Shown: positions 1 to 10,862, counted from the first letter of the stretch. The stretch: DNA of 64,000 nt from Liquidambar formosana (GCA_039720395.1 CM077820.1:11098338-11162337); one strand, 5' to 3'. Program-made: numbers and translations. The notes: a model not told the origin generated them from the letters alone.

Positions 1-77
1 ATAATAGATTTATGCTTTCAATCCTATGTAAAATTTCTTGAATTGTTTAATTCGAATTGGACAACCAGATAGGCCAT
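1..77. repeat. MITE family C, truncated by window start
   Basis: The sequence matches the terminal part of a dispersed family seen again near 30.8, 37.6, 38.7, 45.2 and 49.4 kb. Shared landmarks are a stretch like TATGTAAAATTTCTTGAATT followed by GAATTGGACAACCAGATAGG. Only one end is present. Confidence 0.5.
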
Positions 78-1322
78 TAGTCAATTATGAATGGGATATG
101 GGCGAGTTTAACTTCCTATGAAGAGTATGTACGTAAGTAACTAAATAAGCATGTAAATAATTAACAAAAGTATATCTAAAACAACACAAAATTAGCAAGA
201 TATTCAAATCCGAATCTGCTAAAGTTAAAATTTATTGCCTTGAACCTGCCTTGCCCCAAATTATTCATAAAAATCCATCTCAATTTCAAATCCATAATCT
301 CTAGAATCACAAGGTCTCTTCAATAAAAAAAAAATAAAAGAATCACAAGCTCTCTTTCTTGGATAAAGTACGTACCAATTATTTACAATTTACAATACAT
401 TAGGTGCAATAAAAGACAAAATTTCTGATTTCGATCAGCTAAGAGAACCCATCCCAGAAGATGATTTTGGTTTCAAGAGAGAGTGAGCTTTCGTGAGTCA
501 GAGAAGAAGCTTTAATTTATAATTTTAACTCAATGACATTAACAGACGCAAACAACAATTAATGCTTCACAGTGTTTTGGGTGCTTCCCCCTCCACACAC
601 ACACACACACAAACAAAAAAAAGACAAAAAACAAAGATGGGGTTAATTTATAGTATGGCCTAACAAGAAATTAGGAAAAGAACAATACTTTTTTCGTTGT
701 TTTTTTTCTTTTGGGATAAGTAAATTAAAGAACAATACTTGGTTCATAAGGAAGTAATTTTTCACATGCATGCCCAAACTTCGCATTCTTGTACTTGTTT
801 TATATACATGTCATAATCAACTTCATCAACTTCGCTAATTATGCTAGAATATATATTGGGTACGGTGACTGGGATTCATCCTCATGGCGTTTTATGACAT
901 GAGGTGCATATGCCGGCCTGCGCATCACAGTAATTTTACAATTTTCAAGTTGAGGAGACATAGCTCGGGTGGGAGTTTAACTGACAAATTTGGAATCATT
1001 GTTAGGTTTCGACATGCATGAAACATGGATATTTTTTTTCTCGAGAATTTTAACTTCAAATTAATTAGGCTCAAATCACCAACCCCACTTTGTTTCATAA
1101 AGTTAGTATATACACGAAAGTTGTGATAAACATGGGGCTTATTCAGACCAACAAAACAAAAAAACATGGGGCTTATTAGTTGAATTTTTGCCCCACTTGT
1201 ACAAGAAACCATTATGAAATAATTGAGGGCTTTTCCCCTGTAGAACAGGGCCCCAAAAGATGAACAACCAGTAAATGTAGTATTTCATCAACCATAATTT
1301 CCAGCCACTCTTAGTAACAATA
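78..1322. other. 3' flank of PMEI-1, no gene; duplicated with the PMEI-2 flank
   Basis: No coding sequence recognised. The part at about 640-840 (landmark TAACAAGAAATTA) matches about 8460-8640, and about 1130-1265 (landmark CCCCACTTGTACAAGAA) matches about 9585-9690. PMEI-1 and PMEI-2 were therefore duplicated together with their 3' flanks. A short CA repeat lies at about 593-611. Confidence 0.6.
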
Positions 1323-1446
1323 CTCAATATGTTTGAACCAAACAAACAAACAAACATTCACACACACAAACATATACATATCAATATGTTTGAACCAAAC
1401 AAACAAACAAACAAACAAACATTCACACACACAAACATATACATAT
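1323..1446. repeat. Direct tandem repeat, two units of about 60 bp
   Basis: Two adjacent copies share ATGTTTGAACCAAACAAACA and CATTCACACACACAAACATA. The second has two more CAAA units. A run of 20 G follows at 1454-1473. It lies 60-200 bp past the PMEI-1 stop codon. Confidence 0.85.
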
Positions 1447-1530
1447 ATATATAGGGGGGGGGGGGGGGGGGGGAATATGGGGCTTATTTTTATTTTTTAA
1501 TTTTTGCTAGACATATACGGGGCTTATTAG

Positions 1531-2151
1531 TTATGGTTGCACTATAGAATTGGAAAGATTGTTGATAATAGCCAAGGCATTGCTAGTCAGCTGGGTAACA
1601 TTCACCATACTCGTCTTGATTTTGTTCTTCACAGCCGAGGTAACATTGTGGCCTTCGAATCCATCCATGCACGTATTCTCATCCGTTAAGGCAGCACTCA
1701 TCCATGTTTTTATATTAGACATCTGGAACTCTACATCGGAGCCTCCTAGTCGGCCCACCTCCTCCAACGATTGCTGGATTTTGTCAATGCTGTGGTCGAT
1801 ATGCTCAATGCAATCTTCAATGATATTCGCTTCGATAGGCTTTAGTCCTTTTTGGTTCGCTAGCTTTGATACAATGGAAGATGTGTTGCGGGCGGTTTTT
1901 AGGGTAATGGTGAGAGCGGTTTTGGTGAGCTGTTGGGGATTGGTTTTGATTGTAGAGGCATAGGGTAAGAGGGAATGGTAGCAAACATGTGGGTATAATG
2001 TTGAATTGCATGCAGTTTTGATGAAGTTTTTGTGGGTTTGGGTGCTGCAATTAGCTGAGGTTGGTTGCGTGCTTGAAATGAATAAAAGAAGAGTTAGAAA
2101 GAATGTGAGAACATAGTTTGAACTTGGGCTTGAAAGAGTGTAAACTTCCAT
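1531..2151 (-). CDS. Pectin methylesterase inhibitor-like protein, 21 kDa subgroup (PMEI-1)
   Basis: Predicted secreted inhibitor of pectin methylesterase; family members form a four-helix bundle that binds the enzyme in the cell wall. The product has 206 residues. A hydrophobic signal peptide spans about residues 12-33. The family cysteines are C48 and C57 (eight residues apart), C114 and C161, expected to form two disulfides; C35 is extra. The conserved stretches KTW(M)SAALTDENTCMDGF and LTSNALAIINNLS are present. There are no introns, as usual for this family. An ATG at 2214 is in frame, but it sits at the edge of the TATA box (about 2217-2228) and so lies upstream of any plausible transcript start. 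The ATG at 2151 also aligns with the start of PMEI-2 and follows a (GA)n leader. The related cell wall/vacuolar invertase inhibitors share the fold, but similarity to the 21 kDa group favours PMEI. Target enzyme and expression cannot be read from sequence. Confidence 0.93.
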   Translation of the reverse strand: MEVYTLSSPSSNYVLTFFLTLLLFISSTQPTSANCSTQTHKNFIKTACNSTLYPHVCYHSLLPYASTIKTNPQQLTKTALTITLKTARNTSSIVSKLANQKGLKPIEANIIEDCIEHIDHSIDKIQQSLEEVGRLGGSDVEFQMSNIKTWMSAALTDENTCMDGFEGHNVTSAVKNKIKTSMVNVTQLTSNALAIINNLSNSIVQP

Positions 2152-2216
2152 CTCTCTCTCTCTCTCTCTTTCTCTCTTGCTATTAAATTGATGGGTGCAT
2201 GGAGAAAATCCCATTT

Positions 2217-2228
2217 TAATTTATAGGA
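2217..2228 (-). promoter_or_regulatory. TATA box of PMEI-1
   Basis: On the minus strand this reads CCTATAAATTAA, about 66 bp before the chosen ATG. The same CTATAAATT core lies before PMEI-4, -5 and -6. Its position excludes the upstream in-frame ATG at 2214 as the normal start. Confidence 0.75.
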
Positions 2229-2462
2229 AATTTGTCAGGCGGGTTAATTAGTTTGTATAGTGTGAAACTGTGAATGCATGTGCTGATGAAACATATTTCA
2301 CCATCCAGTTCAACAGCAGCCCACCTGCAATTCATGAAAGTGCGCTCCCCTAATTTTATTAGCATGAGGTGATCAATGAAGCTGGTCTAACCCATTGTGT
2401 TTGAAATAATTTTTTCCAGACTCAAATTTTGAAGAAACGCGAAATTGTTATCAATAAAGTGG

Positions 2463-2582
2463 TTAGTTAGTTGTCCCACATGGTTTTCCGGCATGATAGC
2501 GTCCATCGGTTGATATATTTACTTAGTTAGTTGTCCCACGTGGTTTTCCGACATGATAGCGTCCATCGGTTGACATATGATC
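2463..2582. repeat. 60-bp unit repeated twice in tandem
   Basis: Units 2463-2522 and 2523-2582 differ at only a few positions; both contain ATGATAGCGTCCATCGGTTG. It lies about 300 bp upstream of PMEI-1 and was not seen elsewhere in the window. Confidence 0.9.
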
Positions 2583-2769
2583 AATGTTATATGTAGGCAG
2601 CATCACAATATAACAACATAAAGATAGCATCTAATGTGGAAATAGACCTCTAACAGAGATACTAAATTGTTTGGAAGTTACTTTTGTTAACCAACTCATG
2701 TAGCATCAAACCAATTAAATAGTCAATACTATTCAATAGAGTTGATTTTTGAAGATGTACTATAATGTA

Positions 2770-2960
2770 TTTTTTTTTTTTTTTTTTTTGGTTTCCTAAG
2801 GTGTCATTAGGCTTTGCCTAAGACTAATCCTTCGAGGTATGGTTGGGTGCCAAAACGAGGATCTCTCTTAAGAAAGTTTGCTGTATCCACAAAGACTCGA
2901 ACCCGATACCTATTGCTTAAGCGACTAAAGCCCCTTCCACTCAAGCTAACCTTCGTTGGT
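2770..2960 (-). mobile_element. tRNA-derived SINE-like element
   Basis: Read on the minus strand, the element opens with an A-box-like GGTTAGCTTGAGTGGAAG and a B-box-like GGGTTCGAGTCTTTG. It ends in a 20-bp A tail, seen as the T run at 2770-2789. This is the layout of a Pol III retroposon. No convincing target duplication was found. Confidence 0.65.
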
Positions 2961-3021
2961 ATATATAACACTTACTGTTTGGTTATACCCGTTAATGTTT
3001 TAGTGATGATGTACTATATTA

Positions 3022-3299
3022 CTCCCTCTATCCCACAAAGATAAACCTCTTTGAAAATGCATGTAGATTAAGAAAATCAATAAATACATTGATTTGTCTT
3101 TTATTCAACTTTTTTTTTTTTTCAAAAAGTACCATTTTTTCCTATTAATGCATTGGTTATGTATTGAAAGTACTTATTGGTATTGTAAAGGATAATATGG
3201 GATAAGTTGAAAAAAATTATAATTTAATTTTTTAAATCGACCAACATTTTGAGATAACCAAAAAAGAAAAGAAGACCTATTTTCTTGGGATGGAAAAAG
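3022..3299. mobile_element. Stowaway-like MITE (copy 1)
   Basis: The termini are CTCCCTCTATCCCA and, inverted, CTTTTTCCATCCCA, flanked by TA at 3020-3021 and 3300-3301. The TIR type and TA duplication fit Tc1/mariner Stowaway MITEs. It was duplicated passively with the 2.3 kb unit. Confidence 0.75.
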
Positions 3300-3917
3300 T
3301 ATATGAAAGAGGTATGATTAAAGGGGTCTAGATTTTCCTTCATCCACCCCACCCCACCCCACCCCACCCCACGAAACCTCATTTCACAAACACCTTTACC
3401 ACGTGTATGCATTATGAGTACTTTAATTTTGAAGGGAATATTGGGAGATTTTGCTCAGAAGTTGTGCGTTTGAATTTGAAATTAAAGTTAACCCAGCCCG
3501 AGAACCAACAATGACAAGCCTAGCCAAAGAGGGAAAAACACAACAACAACAACAAAAATGACATGACCCAAGCTCATCTTGATCTAATTCGGACTAATTT
3601 CAAATTAAGTTGCTTTCTCCTGGTTTTCGCCTAATCAAACACCCATGTGGACACATGAAAGCTGAGCGCAGAATAAGTATGAAAAGTATGGAACAAACAC
3701 CTGGACACGTAATTAGGATCAACGCAAATAGTGCTCGTTTTGACAAATGGTTTACAACTTAAAAAAAAGGAAAAAAAGAAGAAAAACACCGTAAGGGTAG
3801 CATGGGCAATCATTGACGTGCATCGATCACCAACTTCTTTTGGATTTCCAAACTTTAGTTCATGTGTGATCAATCTATGACTTTGTCTTGTAATTGTCTG
3901 TTGCAAATGTGACAAGG

Positions 3918-4497
3918 TGTTAGAATATTATTTGCAAAATAGCAAAATAATACGAGTTATTTTGCACAAAATAGAGTTAACCCAATTCAACTAAGAGGAA
4001 CAATAACGCTTCTTAAAGATAATTGGAGCTTCCCACTAGTGCAAGGGATTATGACAACTCTATTTCCGGATTCGGACTCGATCCTATTTTTCAATGATCT
4101 TGCAGTAATCGGCAAGTAATCGGCAAGAACTAAGTACCTTCAACCTCTTATCAAGATGCTCAATAAAACTTAAAGTAAAACAAAATATATATATTATGTA
4201 GTAAGAAAGTTAGAAAATGAAAATTTCAAGTTAGTTCTATAACACTTCCACATAGCTATCCTTTATATAGGAAGATGGGTGACTTGTAGTAGAAGCCAAG
4301 AATCTTCGTCATAATTACAAATATTCTATTCTATCCAAAATGAAAGGGTAGCTTGTAGTAGAAGTTAAGAATCTTCGTCACAATTATAAAGATTCTATTA
4401 TATCCAAAAAGATTTGATTTTATCCAAAACTTGATTTTATCTATAAAGATTTGATCTTATCCATAAAATAAAATAATAATTTAAATCATTTCCAACA
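3918..4497. mobile_element. Solo LTR, Copia-like (copy 1)
   Basis: A 580 bp segment runs from TGTTAGAATATTATTTG to CATTTCCAACA, so it has TG...CA ends with short inverted repeats. It is flanked by CAAGG and CAGGG, a probable 5-bp target duplication with one change. It holds a TATA-like TTTATATAGG near 4263 and internal repeats of about 67 bp at about 4275-4405. There is no internal retroelement region. The Copia assignment rests only on the remembered type of terminus. Confidence 0.6.
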
Positions 4498-5316
4498 CAG
4501 GGAGTGCAATGTTCAAGAATTTTGGTATGATTGGCATATCTCTTAATCTCAATAAAATAAAATAAAAAAAGAGAGAAGAGTACCACCATCTGCATCTCTG
4601 ATTTTTCTACCGAAAGGGCAAATCTTGTGGCGCACCTTTTGGAGAAAGATGCAGCCCCCAACACATTCATCTTCTTTATTTTTAAGTCTCCATCAGTTAG
4701 ATTTTTTTTCTTTTTCTTTTTTTTTTTTTTGTGATAAGCAACAGAAAAATAGAGAAGGAAGCAATACATCGAAGACAATTCATAAAGCTTACCATCCTTT
4801 TTTTTCTTATGGCTTAAATGTACGGAGACTTCTATATTTGACTCACAATCTATTAGAAAGGCGACCTAAGTCCGGTCCTCCAATTCCCCACCCCCACCAC
4901 CACCTCTTTTTTTTTTTTTTTTTTTTTTTTGTTTTGTTTTGATCGAGAGCAAAATGAAAATTTAACTAATATAGAAAAGCTTAAGATAAGGCACAGAGTA
5001 AAGATCACAGAATACACCTAGCTAAACTGTGTTTAATTTTTATGCTTTATTTTCAAGTTATCTTCCTTCACTTCCTTTTGTAGAAGAAGAGAGAGGGGGG
5101 GGGGGGGGGGGGGGGGGGGTATAGTCTATGGATCATCTGATTTTCTCATATGACATAAGAATCCTGGATGCATAATTTGGTAACGCCGTAGTCTATATAT
5201 GGACCATATGATTTTCTTTTTAAATCATAAAAGCCAGAACTTCATTTCATTGAAAAAAAAGAAGAAAATCTGTTTGGTTGTACCCGTTAATGTTTTAGTG
5301 ATGATGTACCATATTA

Positions 5317-5585
5317 CTTCCTTCATCCTACAAAGATAAACCTCTTTTAAAATGCAGATTAAGAAAATCAATAAAGACATTGATTTGTCATTCATTCAAC
5401 TTTTTCTTTCCAAAAGTACCATTTTCTCCTATTAATGCATTGGTTATGTATTCCAAATATTTATTGGTATTGTAAAGGATAATATGGGAAAGTTGAAAAA
5501 AATTATAATTTAACTTTTTGAAGTGACAAACATTTTGAGACAGCCAAGAAAGGAAAAAAGACCTATTTTCTTGGGACGGAATGAG
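5317..5585. mobile_element. Stowaway-like MITE (copy 2)
   Basis: Duplicate of the element at 3022-3299, with TA at 5315-5316 and 5586-5587 and termini CTTCCTTCATCC and CTCATTCCGTCCC (inverted). Confidence 0.7.
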
Positions 5586-6194
5586 TATATGAAAGAGGGA
5601 TGATTAAGGAGGTCTAGATTTTCGTTACCCACCCCACCCCACGAAACCCCATTTCATAAACATCTTTACCACGTTTATACATTATGATTACTTTAATTTT
5701 GAAGGGAATATTGGGAGATTTTGCTCAAAAGTTGTGCGTTTGCATTTGAAATTAAAGTTAACCCAGCCCGAGAACCAACAAGGACAAGCCTAGCCAGAGA
5801 GGGAAAAACACGACAAAAACAACAAAAATGACATGACCCAAGCTCATCTTGGTCTAATTCAGACTAATTTCAAATTAAGTTGCTTTCTCCTGGTTTTCGC
5901 CTAATCAAGCACCCATGTGGACACATGAAAGCTGAACGCAGAATAAGTATGAAAAGTATGGAACAAACACCTGGACACGTAATTAGGATCAACGCAAATA
6001 GTGCTCGTTGTGACAAATGGGTTAAAACTAAGAAAAGAAGGGAAAAAAAAGAAGAAGAAAAACACTGTAAGGGTAGCATGGGCAATCATTGACGTGCATC
6101 GATCACCAACTTCTTTTGGATTTCCGAACTTTAGTTCATGTGGAATCAACTCTATGACTTTGTCTTGTAATTGACTGTTGCAAGTGAGATAAGG

Positions 6195-6775
6195 TGTTTG
6201 GAATATTATTTGTAAAATAACAAAATAATACGAGTTATCTTGCACAAAATAAAATTAATTAAATCCAGTTAAGAGGCGCGATAATGCTTCTTAGAGATAG
6301 TTTGAGTTTTCCATTAGTACAAGAGATTATGACAACTCTATTTCCGGAATTCAACTTAGTTCGGACTCGATTCTATTCTTCTACGATCATGCAGTAATCG
6401 GCAACAACTAAGTATCTTCAACCTCTTGTTAAGATGCCAAATAAAACTTAAAGTAAAACAACATATGTAAACTATGTAGTAAGGAAGTCAGAAAATGAAA
6501 ATTTCAAGTTAGTTCTCTAACACTTTCACATAGTTTCCCTTTATATAGGAAAATGGGTCGCTTGTAGTAAAAGTCAAGAATCTTCGTCCTAATTATAAAG
6601 ATTCTATTTTATCCAAAATGAAAGGGTAGCTTGCAGTAGAAGTTAAGAATTTTTGTTATAATTACAAAGATTCTATTCTATTAAAAAATATTTGATCTTA
6701 TCCAAAACTTGATCTTATCCACAAAGATTTGATTTTATCTATAAGATAAAATAATAATTTAAATCATTTCCAAGA
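6195..6775. mobile_element. Solo LTR, Copia-like (copy 2)
   Basis: Counterpart of 3918-4497. It begins TGTTTGGAATATTATTTG and ends CATTTCCAAGA; about 10 bp of the right flank are lost compared with copy 1. The LTR was present before the 2.3 kb unit duplicated. Confidence 0.6.
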
Positions 6776-7539
6776 CTGCAATGTTCAAGAATTTTGGTAT
6801 GATTGGCATGTCTCTGAATCTCAATAAAATAAAATAAAGAAAGAGAGAAGAGTACCACCATCGGCATCTCCAATTTTTCTACAGGGAGGCAAATCTTGTG
6901 GCGCACCTTTTGGAGAAAGATGCAGCCCCCTACATATTCATCTTCTTTATTTTTAAGTCACCATCAGGTCTCTTCCTTTTTTTTTTTTTTTTTTTTTTTT
7001 TTATTTAATGTCCGATAAGCAACAGAAAAATAGAGAAGGGAGCAATACATCAAAGACAATTCATAAAGCTTACCATCATTTTTTTCTTATGGATTAAATG
7101 TATGGGGACTTCTGTATTTGACTCGCAATCTATTAGAAAGGCGACCTAAGTCCGGTCCTCCAATTCCCCACCCCCCCGCCCCCCCCATTTTTTTTTTTTT
7201 TCGATCGAGAGCAAAATGAAAATTTAACTAATATAGAAAAGCTTAAGATAAGGCACAGAGTAAAAGATCACAGAATACACCTAGCTAAACTGTGTTTAAT
7301 TTTTATGCTTTATTTTCAAGTTATCTTCCTTCACTTCCTTTCGTAGAGGAAGAGAGAGAGGGGGGGGGGGGGGGGGGGGGGGGCTATAGTCTATGGATCA
7401 TCTGATTTTCTCATATGACATAAGAATCCTGGATGCATAATTTGGTAACGCCGTAGTCTATATATGGACCATATGATTTTCCTTTTTTTTTTTTTTTTTT
7501 TTTTTAAATCATAAAAGCCAGAACTTCATTTCATTGAAG

Positions 7540-7540
<1 letters not shown>

Positions 7541-7570
<30 letters not shown>

Positions 7571-8940
7571 GCCATACAATGGAAAATTTTCTCTGATTTA
7601 CGCAAATTTTCCTTAGCCCATCCAATGGCATGGGCATCCATAACTGATGATGACATTTCCATTTCCAAGGCCACAATTAAGGAGCCATACGTTTCTTACA
7701 TCACCATGAACAACGTATCTACCCCAACAAAATTTATAGGATAGGATGCTTAGCCCGGCCATAACGGCTTCATAGAGTTTGACATACTGAGATGGCTTGG
7801 GCACTTCAATCGCTGATGTATTATATATAATTATCTTTGGGTCCCAACATTATGTTTTGTACGTAATGTCTTGCTTTTCTTCTAATATAAGACACTTGGT
7901 TCCTAAAATTAAACTGTCATGATGACTCATGAGCATATCATGTGAAATCACAAAGTAGGATTGCTGAATATTTTTTTGGAATGTGATTAGCTGGTGGTTT
8001 CAACTTTCAATAATGCAAATCAATTAGTACGCCCCCACTACTATATATTGTATTAAATTGAATGGTGTTACACATTTTTGGGTCTGCCATGAATAATGCA
8101 TGCGTGATTAGTGCAACCGTTGGGGAAAAAAATTACTCTATTAAGTTCATATTTATCTATGTTCACCCACAGGTCCCACACCAGCTATATCTATACTACT
8201 ATATAAAGTTAATTCCCTTTGTCGTTGGACTGTACCTCAAAATACTAAAATACTCTTACAAGTTAATAAAACTAAGAGACGATTTGTTAATTTTACAATC
8301 CGTTTCCCTTAATTCTCTGCCACACCACACATGCGGTTTAAGAAACTTTGAAACTGACATAACAGTTTCACTAATGGAATAAAAACTTAAAAAGATATGT
8401 TGCATACGCATTGCGTGTGCTCGATTACTTGTAGGAGATAAAACGAAGTGGGCTTTGTGGTATGGCATAACAAGAAATTATTTATTTAAAAAAAAAAAAA
8501 AAACAATAATTGTTTTCAAGGAAGTGTCTTCGCATAAATTACATTCAAACTTAATCTACATTGTTGTACTTTTGTTATATTTTTACATTTCTTATTTTAC
8601 TTGTTGTCTTGCAACTCTGCTAAACTAGCTTAGATCGGGGGTTTGCTTTTCATCCTCATTGTTTCCCTTTATCAGTACTACCAAACCATATTGGAGCTGA
8701 TTGCATGCATTTGTGGTACCTAATAATCAAACTGAATACCTCAGCTCTAGTCACCAACACGCCGTCACGATGATGCATATAACAATTTTCCAAAGAACGC
8801 TTTTAACAAGACAGACTGGGGCAGCTAAATCATGACTAACAAAAAACTTATTAAAGTTTTGAAGAAAAATCTATTCATTTTTATATAAGTGGTCATGATG
8901 TGAAAATGCAAAGACAATCTGTTCTACAAGATTTTTCCTT
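7541..8940. other. Intergenic, no gene recognised
   Basis: A long A run (about 7540-7567) is followed by plain AT-rich DNA. A 63-codon ORF on the minus strand at 7613-7804 is the least random-looking stretch and could be a decayed retroelement piece, but I found no motif that proves it. From about 8440 the DNA matches the far 3' flank of PMEI-1. Confidence 0.5.
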
Positions 8941-9088
8941 GGGGAGTTACAGATAGGTCTGGCTAGGGGCAATCAATTACAGTTAGTTGTCATTTTAGGT
9001 AAGTTAGTAGTCATTTATCGGTAAATTATTAATCATTTGTGTTGAACTATAATTATTTACCTGTACCTGGACCTATCTGTAATTCCCC
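8941..9088. mobile_element. MITE family B, copy 1
   Basis: A 148 bp element with near-perfect inverted ends GGGGAGTTACAGATAGGTC and GGGGAATTACAGATAGGTC. It is flanked by CTT on both sides (8938-8940, 9089-9091), a possible 3-bp duplication. Related copies lie at 9297, 11915 and 38372. Confidence 0.8.
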
Positions 9089-9156
9089 CTTTTTCTTTTT
9101 CCAAATTGCATAGACATGGGGTGAGGGCCGGTCAAGTTAAAGACACGCTTTTTGAA

Positions 9157-9248
9157 ACCATTGGGGTTAGCCTAATGGTGAAGAAGGGTGGGGGAAAAGG
9201 ATAGGAGTAGAATAGGTTAGGGGTTCGAACCCCTCCCAATGTACCACA

Positions 9249-9276
<28 letters not shown>
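9157..9276 (+). mobile_element. Short tRNA-derived SINE with target duplication
   Basis: A-box-like GGTTAGCCTAATGGTGAAG, B-box GGGGTTCGAACCCC, then a 29-bp A tail. It is flanked by GCTTTTTGAA (9147-9156) and GCTTCTTGAA (9277-9286), a 10-bp duplication with one change. The intact boxes and duplication make this one of the clearest retroposons in the window. Confidence 0.85.
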
Positions 9277-9279
<3 letters not shown>

Positions 9280-9296
9280 TCTTGAATTGGCCTATG

Positions 9297-9437
9297 GGGG
9301 AATTACAGATTGGTCCCGGTAAGATTAAACAATACATCATAGTTAGTTGTCACTCTTAGTTGAGTTCCAAGAAATTAGTGATCATTTTTATTGAACTGTA
9401 ATTGTTTGCTCGTAGATGGACCAGTATATAATTTCCT
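9297..9437. mobile_element. MITE family B, copy 2
   Basis: Left end GGGGAATTACAGATTGGTCC; right end degenerate (GGACCAGTATATAATTTCC). The interior shares AGTTAGTTGTCA and TGAACTGTAATTGTTT with copy 1. Confidence 0.7.
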
Positions 9438-9919
9438 TGATCGGAATCGAGGTTATGATTGTATGGAATCATGTTTCTCCAACTAAGTAAAGAAAATTAA
9501 AAAAAAACAAAAAAATTGAAACGAAAAATAAGGGGCAAACCATGAATCGCTTTTCATACATATACACGGGATTGAGCTATAACATGGGGCTTATTAATTA
9601 GTTAAAGTTTTTGCCCCACTTGTACAAGAAGCCACTATGAAATTAATAATTGAAGGTTTTTCCATTCAAGATGGGAGCCCCATATGATGAAAAGACAAAA
9701 TTAATATAATATGGACAATACAATTGTACAAACCATTTGCATTTCAAACCAGTCCTAGTAAACTAGAGTCCACATAGAGTTGAAGAAGCCATATATAACC
9801 TGTCTAAAAAATAAAAAAAAATAAAAACACACACAAACTGAAAAATGAAAAAAAAAAAGAAAGAAAAAAAGAAAAAGAAAAAAAAACCAACCAACCAACC
9901 AACTGTATAAGGTTGCACT
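9438..9919. other. 3' flank of PMEI-2
   Basis: Contains the segment shared with the PMEI-1 3' flank (CATGGGGCTTATTA, CCCCACTTGTACAAGAA) and A-rich low-complexity DNA at 9808-9900. No gene was seen. Confidence 0.6.
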
Positions 9920-10531
9920 TTAGTATGAAAGATTGTTGATTATTGCCAAGGCATTGCTAGTCAGCTTCGTGACTCTCAATATACTGCTACTGATTTTGTT
10001 CTTCACAGCCAGGCTAACAGTGCGGCCATCAAATCCATCCGTGCATGTATTCTCGTCGGTCAAGGCGGCGCTCACCCACGTCTGTATGTTAGCAATCTGA
10101 AATTTCACATTGGAGCCTCCTAGATCTTCCACCGCCTGTAACGATTGCTTGAGCTCGTCGATGGAGTCACCGATATTCTCAATGCAATCTTTAATGATCG
10201 CAGCTTCTGCAGGCTTCAGTCCCTTTTGTTTCGATAGATTTGATACTATAGAAGACGTGTTGCGAGCGGCTTCTAGGGTGACGGTGAGAGCGGTGTCGGC
10301 GAGCTTTTGGGGATTGGTTTTGATTTTGGAGGCGTAGGAGGAGAGGGAGTTGTAGCAAAGTTGTGGGTATGTGGTCGAATTGCATGCATTTTTGACGAAG
10401 TTTTGGTTGGTTTTGGTGGTGGTGGAAGCGGCTGAGGTTGGTTTTGTGCTTGATATGAATAAAAGAAGGGCTAGAAGGAAAGTGAGAACATGGCTTGAAC
10501 TTGGGCAGCTTGTAAGGGTGTAACCTTCCAT
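9920..10531 (-). CDS. Pectin methylesterase inhibitor-like protein, 21 kDa subgroup (PMEI-2)
   Basis: Closest relative of PMEI-1, with the same strand and a shared 3' flank. The product has 203 residues, with a signal peptide at about 13-35 and a mature four-helix inhibitor domain. The family cysteines are C50, C59, C116 and C163; C9 lies in the signal region. Conserved stretches include ANIQTWVSAALTDENTC and KLTSNALAIINNLS. The sequon NTS (residues 91-93) and NLS (98-100) could be glycosylated in the secretory pathway. The ATG at 10531 is chosen because the reading frame farther upstream has no better ATG, the TATA box lies at 10585-10594, and the start matches MEGYTL/MEVYTL of the paralogue. 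Expected role: apoplastic inhibition of pectin methylesterase. Invertase inhibition is the alternative within the fold. Confidence 0.94.
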   Translation of the reverse strand: MEGYTLTSCPSSSHVLTFLLALLLFISSTKPTSAASTTTKTNQNFVKNACNSTTYPQLCYNSLSSYASKIKTNPQKLADTALTVTLEAARNTSSIVSNLSKQKGLKPAEAAIIKDCIENIGDSIDELKQSLQAVEDLGGSNVKFQIANIQTWVSAALTDENTCTDGFDGRTVSLAVKNKISSSILRVTKLTSNALAIINNLSY

Positions 10532-10584
10532 CTCTCCCCCTCTCTTGAATTGAATTGATGGGTGCATGTATTGAGATGGATCCA

Positions 10585-10594
10585 CTTTTATAGG
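10585..10594 (-). promoter_or_regulatory. TATA box of PMEI-2
   Basis: On the minus strand this reads CCTATAAAAG, about 55-65 bp before the ATG, the same spacing as in PMEI-1 and PMEI-3. A TG repeat lies just upstream (about 10614-10629). Confidence 0.75.
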
Positions 10595-10726
10595 CAAACT
10601 CTCAGGTGGGTTAGTGTGTGTGTGTGTGTTGTACCACGATTTTTAAATTTTGTTTATTTATTATTATTTATTTAATGATTATGAGTATTTAAAACTTTAC
10701 TACCACTGAGAATTTAGTTCAGAGCA

Positions 10727-10862
10727 TCTTCAATAGGTTAGCTATCTAACCTGCAGGACATAAGAGTCATGATTTTTTAAATTTTAAAAAAGGGGACAAT
10801 GTGAGATAGTACTTGTTAGATTGAACACATTAGATATTAGATATTGGTGCCTTAAAGTTGGC
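10727..10862. repeat. Fragment related to MITE family A
   Basis: Starts GAGCATCTTCAATAGG followed by TTAGCTATCTAACC, as in the intact element immediately to the right. The rest is diverged and no matching right end is seen. Confidence 0.5.

Larger units (their letters stand above)
2976..5270. repeat. Tandem duplication unit of 2.3 kb, copy 1
   Basis: Head-to-tail copy of 5271-7540; both begin with TGTTTGGTT(A/G)TACCCGTTAA and end near GCCAGAACTTCATTTCATTG. The unit carries a Stowaway-like MITE, a run of ACCCC units, the plain segment 3500-3900, a solo LTR, and long T and G runs. ORFs here are low-complexity or antisense artefacts; no gene was recognised. Confidence 0.9.
5271..7540. repeat. 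Tandem duplication unit of 2.3 kb, copy 2
   Basis: Same order of landmarks as copy 1, with many point changes and indels, mostly in homopolymer runs (G run about 7361-7383, long A run after 7540). Divergence from copy 1 is visible by eye throughout, so this looks like an old duplication and not an assembly echo. Confidence 0.9.

Noticed and set aside
2212..2214. Upstream in-frame ATG for PMEI-1
   Set aside because: It lies at the TATA box, upstream of the likely transcript start, and would spoil the signal peptide by placing a charged RERERERE stretch before it.
4255..4275. Caulimovirus-type promoter (TTTATATAGG) hinting at an endogenous pararetrovirus
   Set aside because: The surrounding 580 bp has LTR-type TG...CA ends and a probable target duplication, and no viral frame is present.
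4437..4942. Frames of 113 and 105 codons in the 2.3 kb unit
   Set aside because: They run through poly-A/poly-T tracts (poly-Lys, poly-Phe) and are not preserved in the second copy.
3631..6245. Similar frames in both 2.3 kb units (about 3631-3915 and 5901-6245, minus) starting with different residues
   Set aside because: Similarity follows from the DNA duplication; they include poly-Phe from an A run, differ by frame shifts at the ends and have no domain.
7613..7804. RNase H-like remnant of a retroelement
   Set aside because: A weak impression only; the catalytic residues could not be placed and the frame is short.
9160..9235. tRNA gene suggested by A and B box words
   Set aside because: No cloverleaf or anticodon arm could be drawn, and the A tail and target duplication show a SINE. 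The same applies to 2770-2960, 39553-39770 and 52224-52460.
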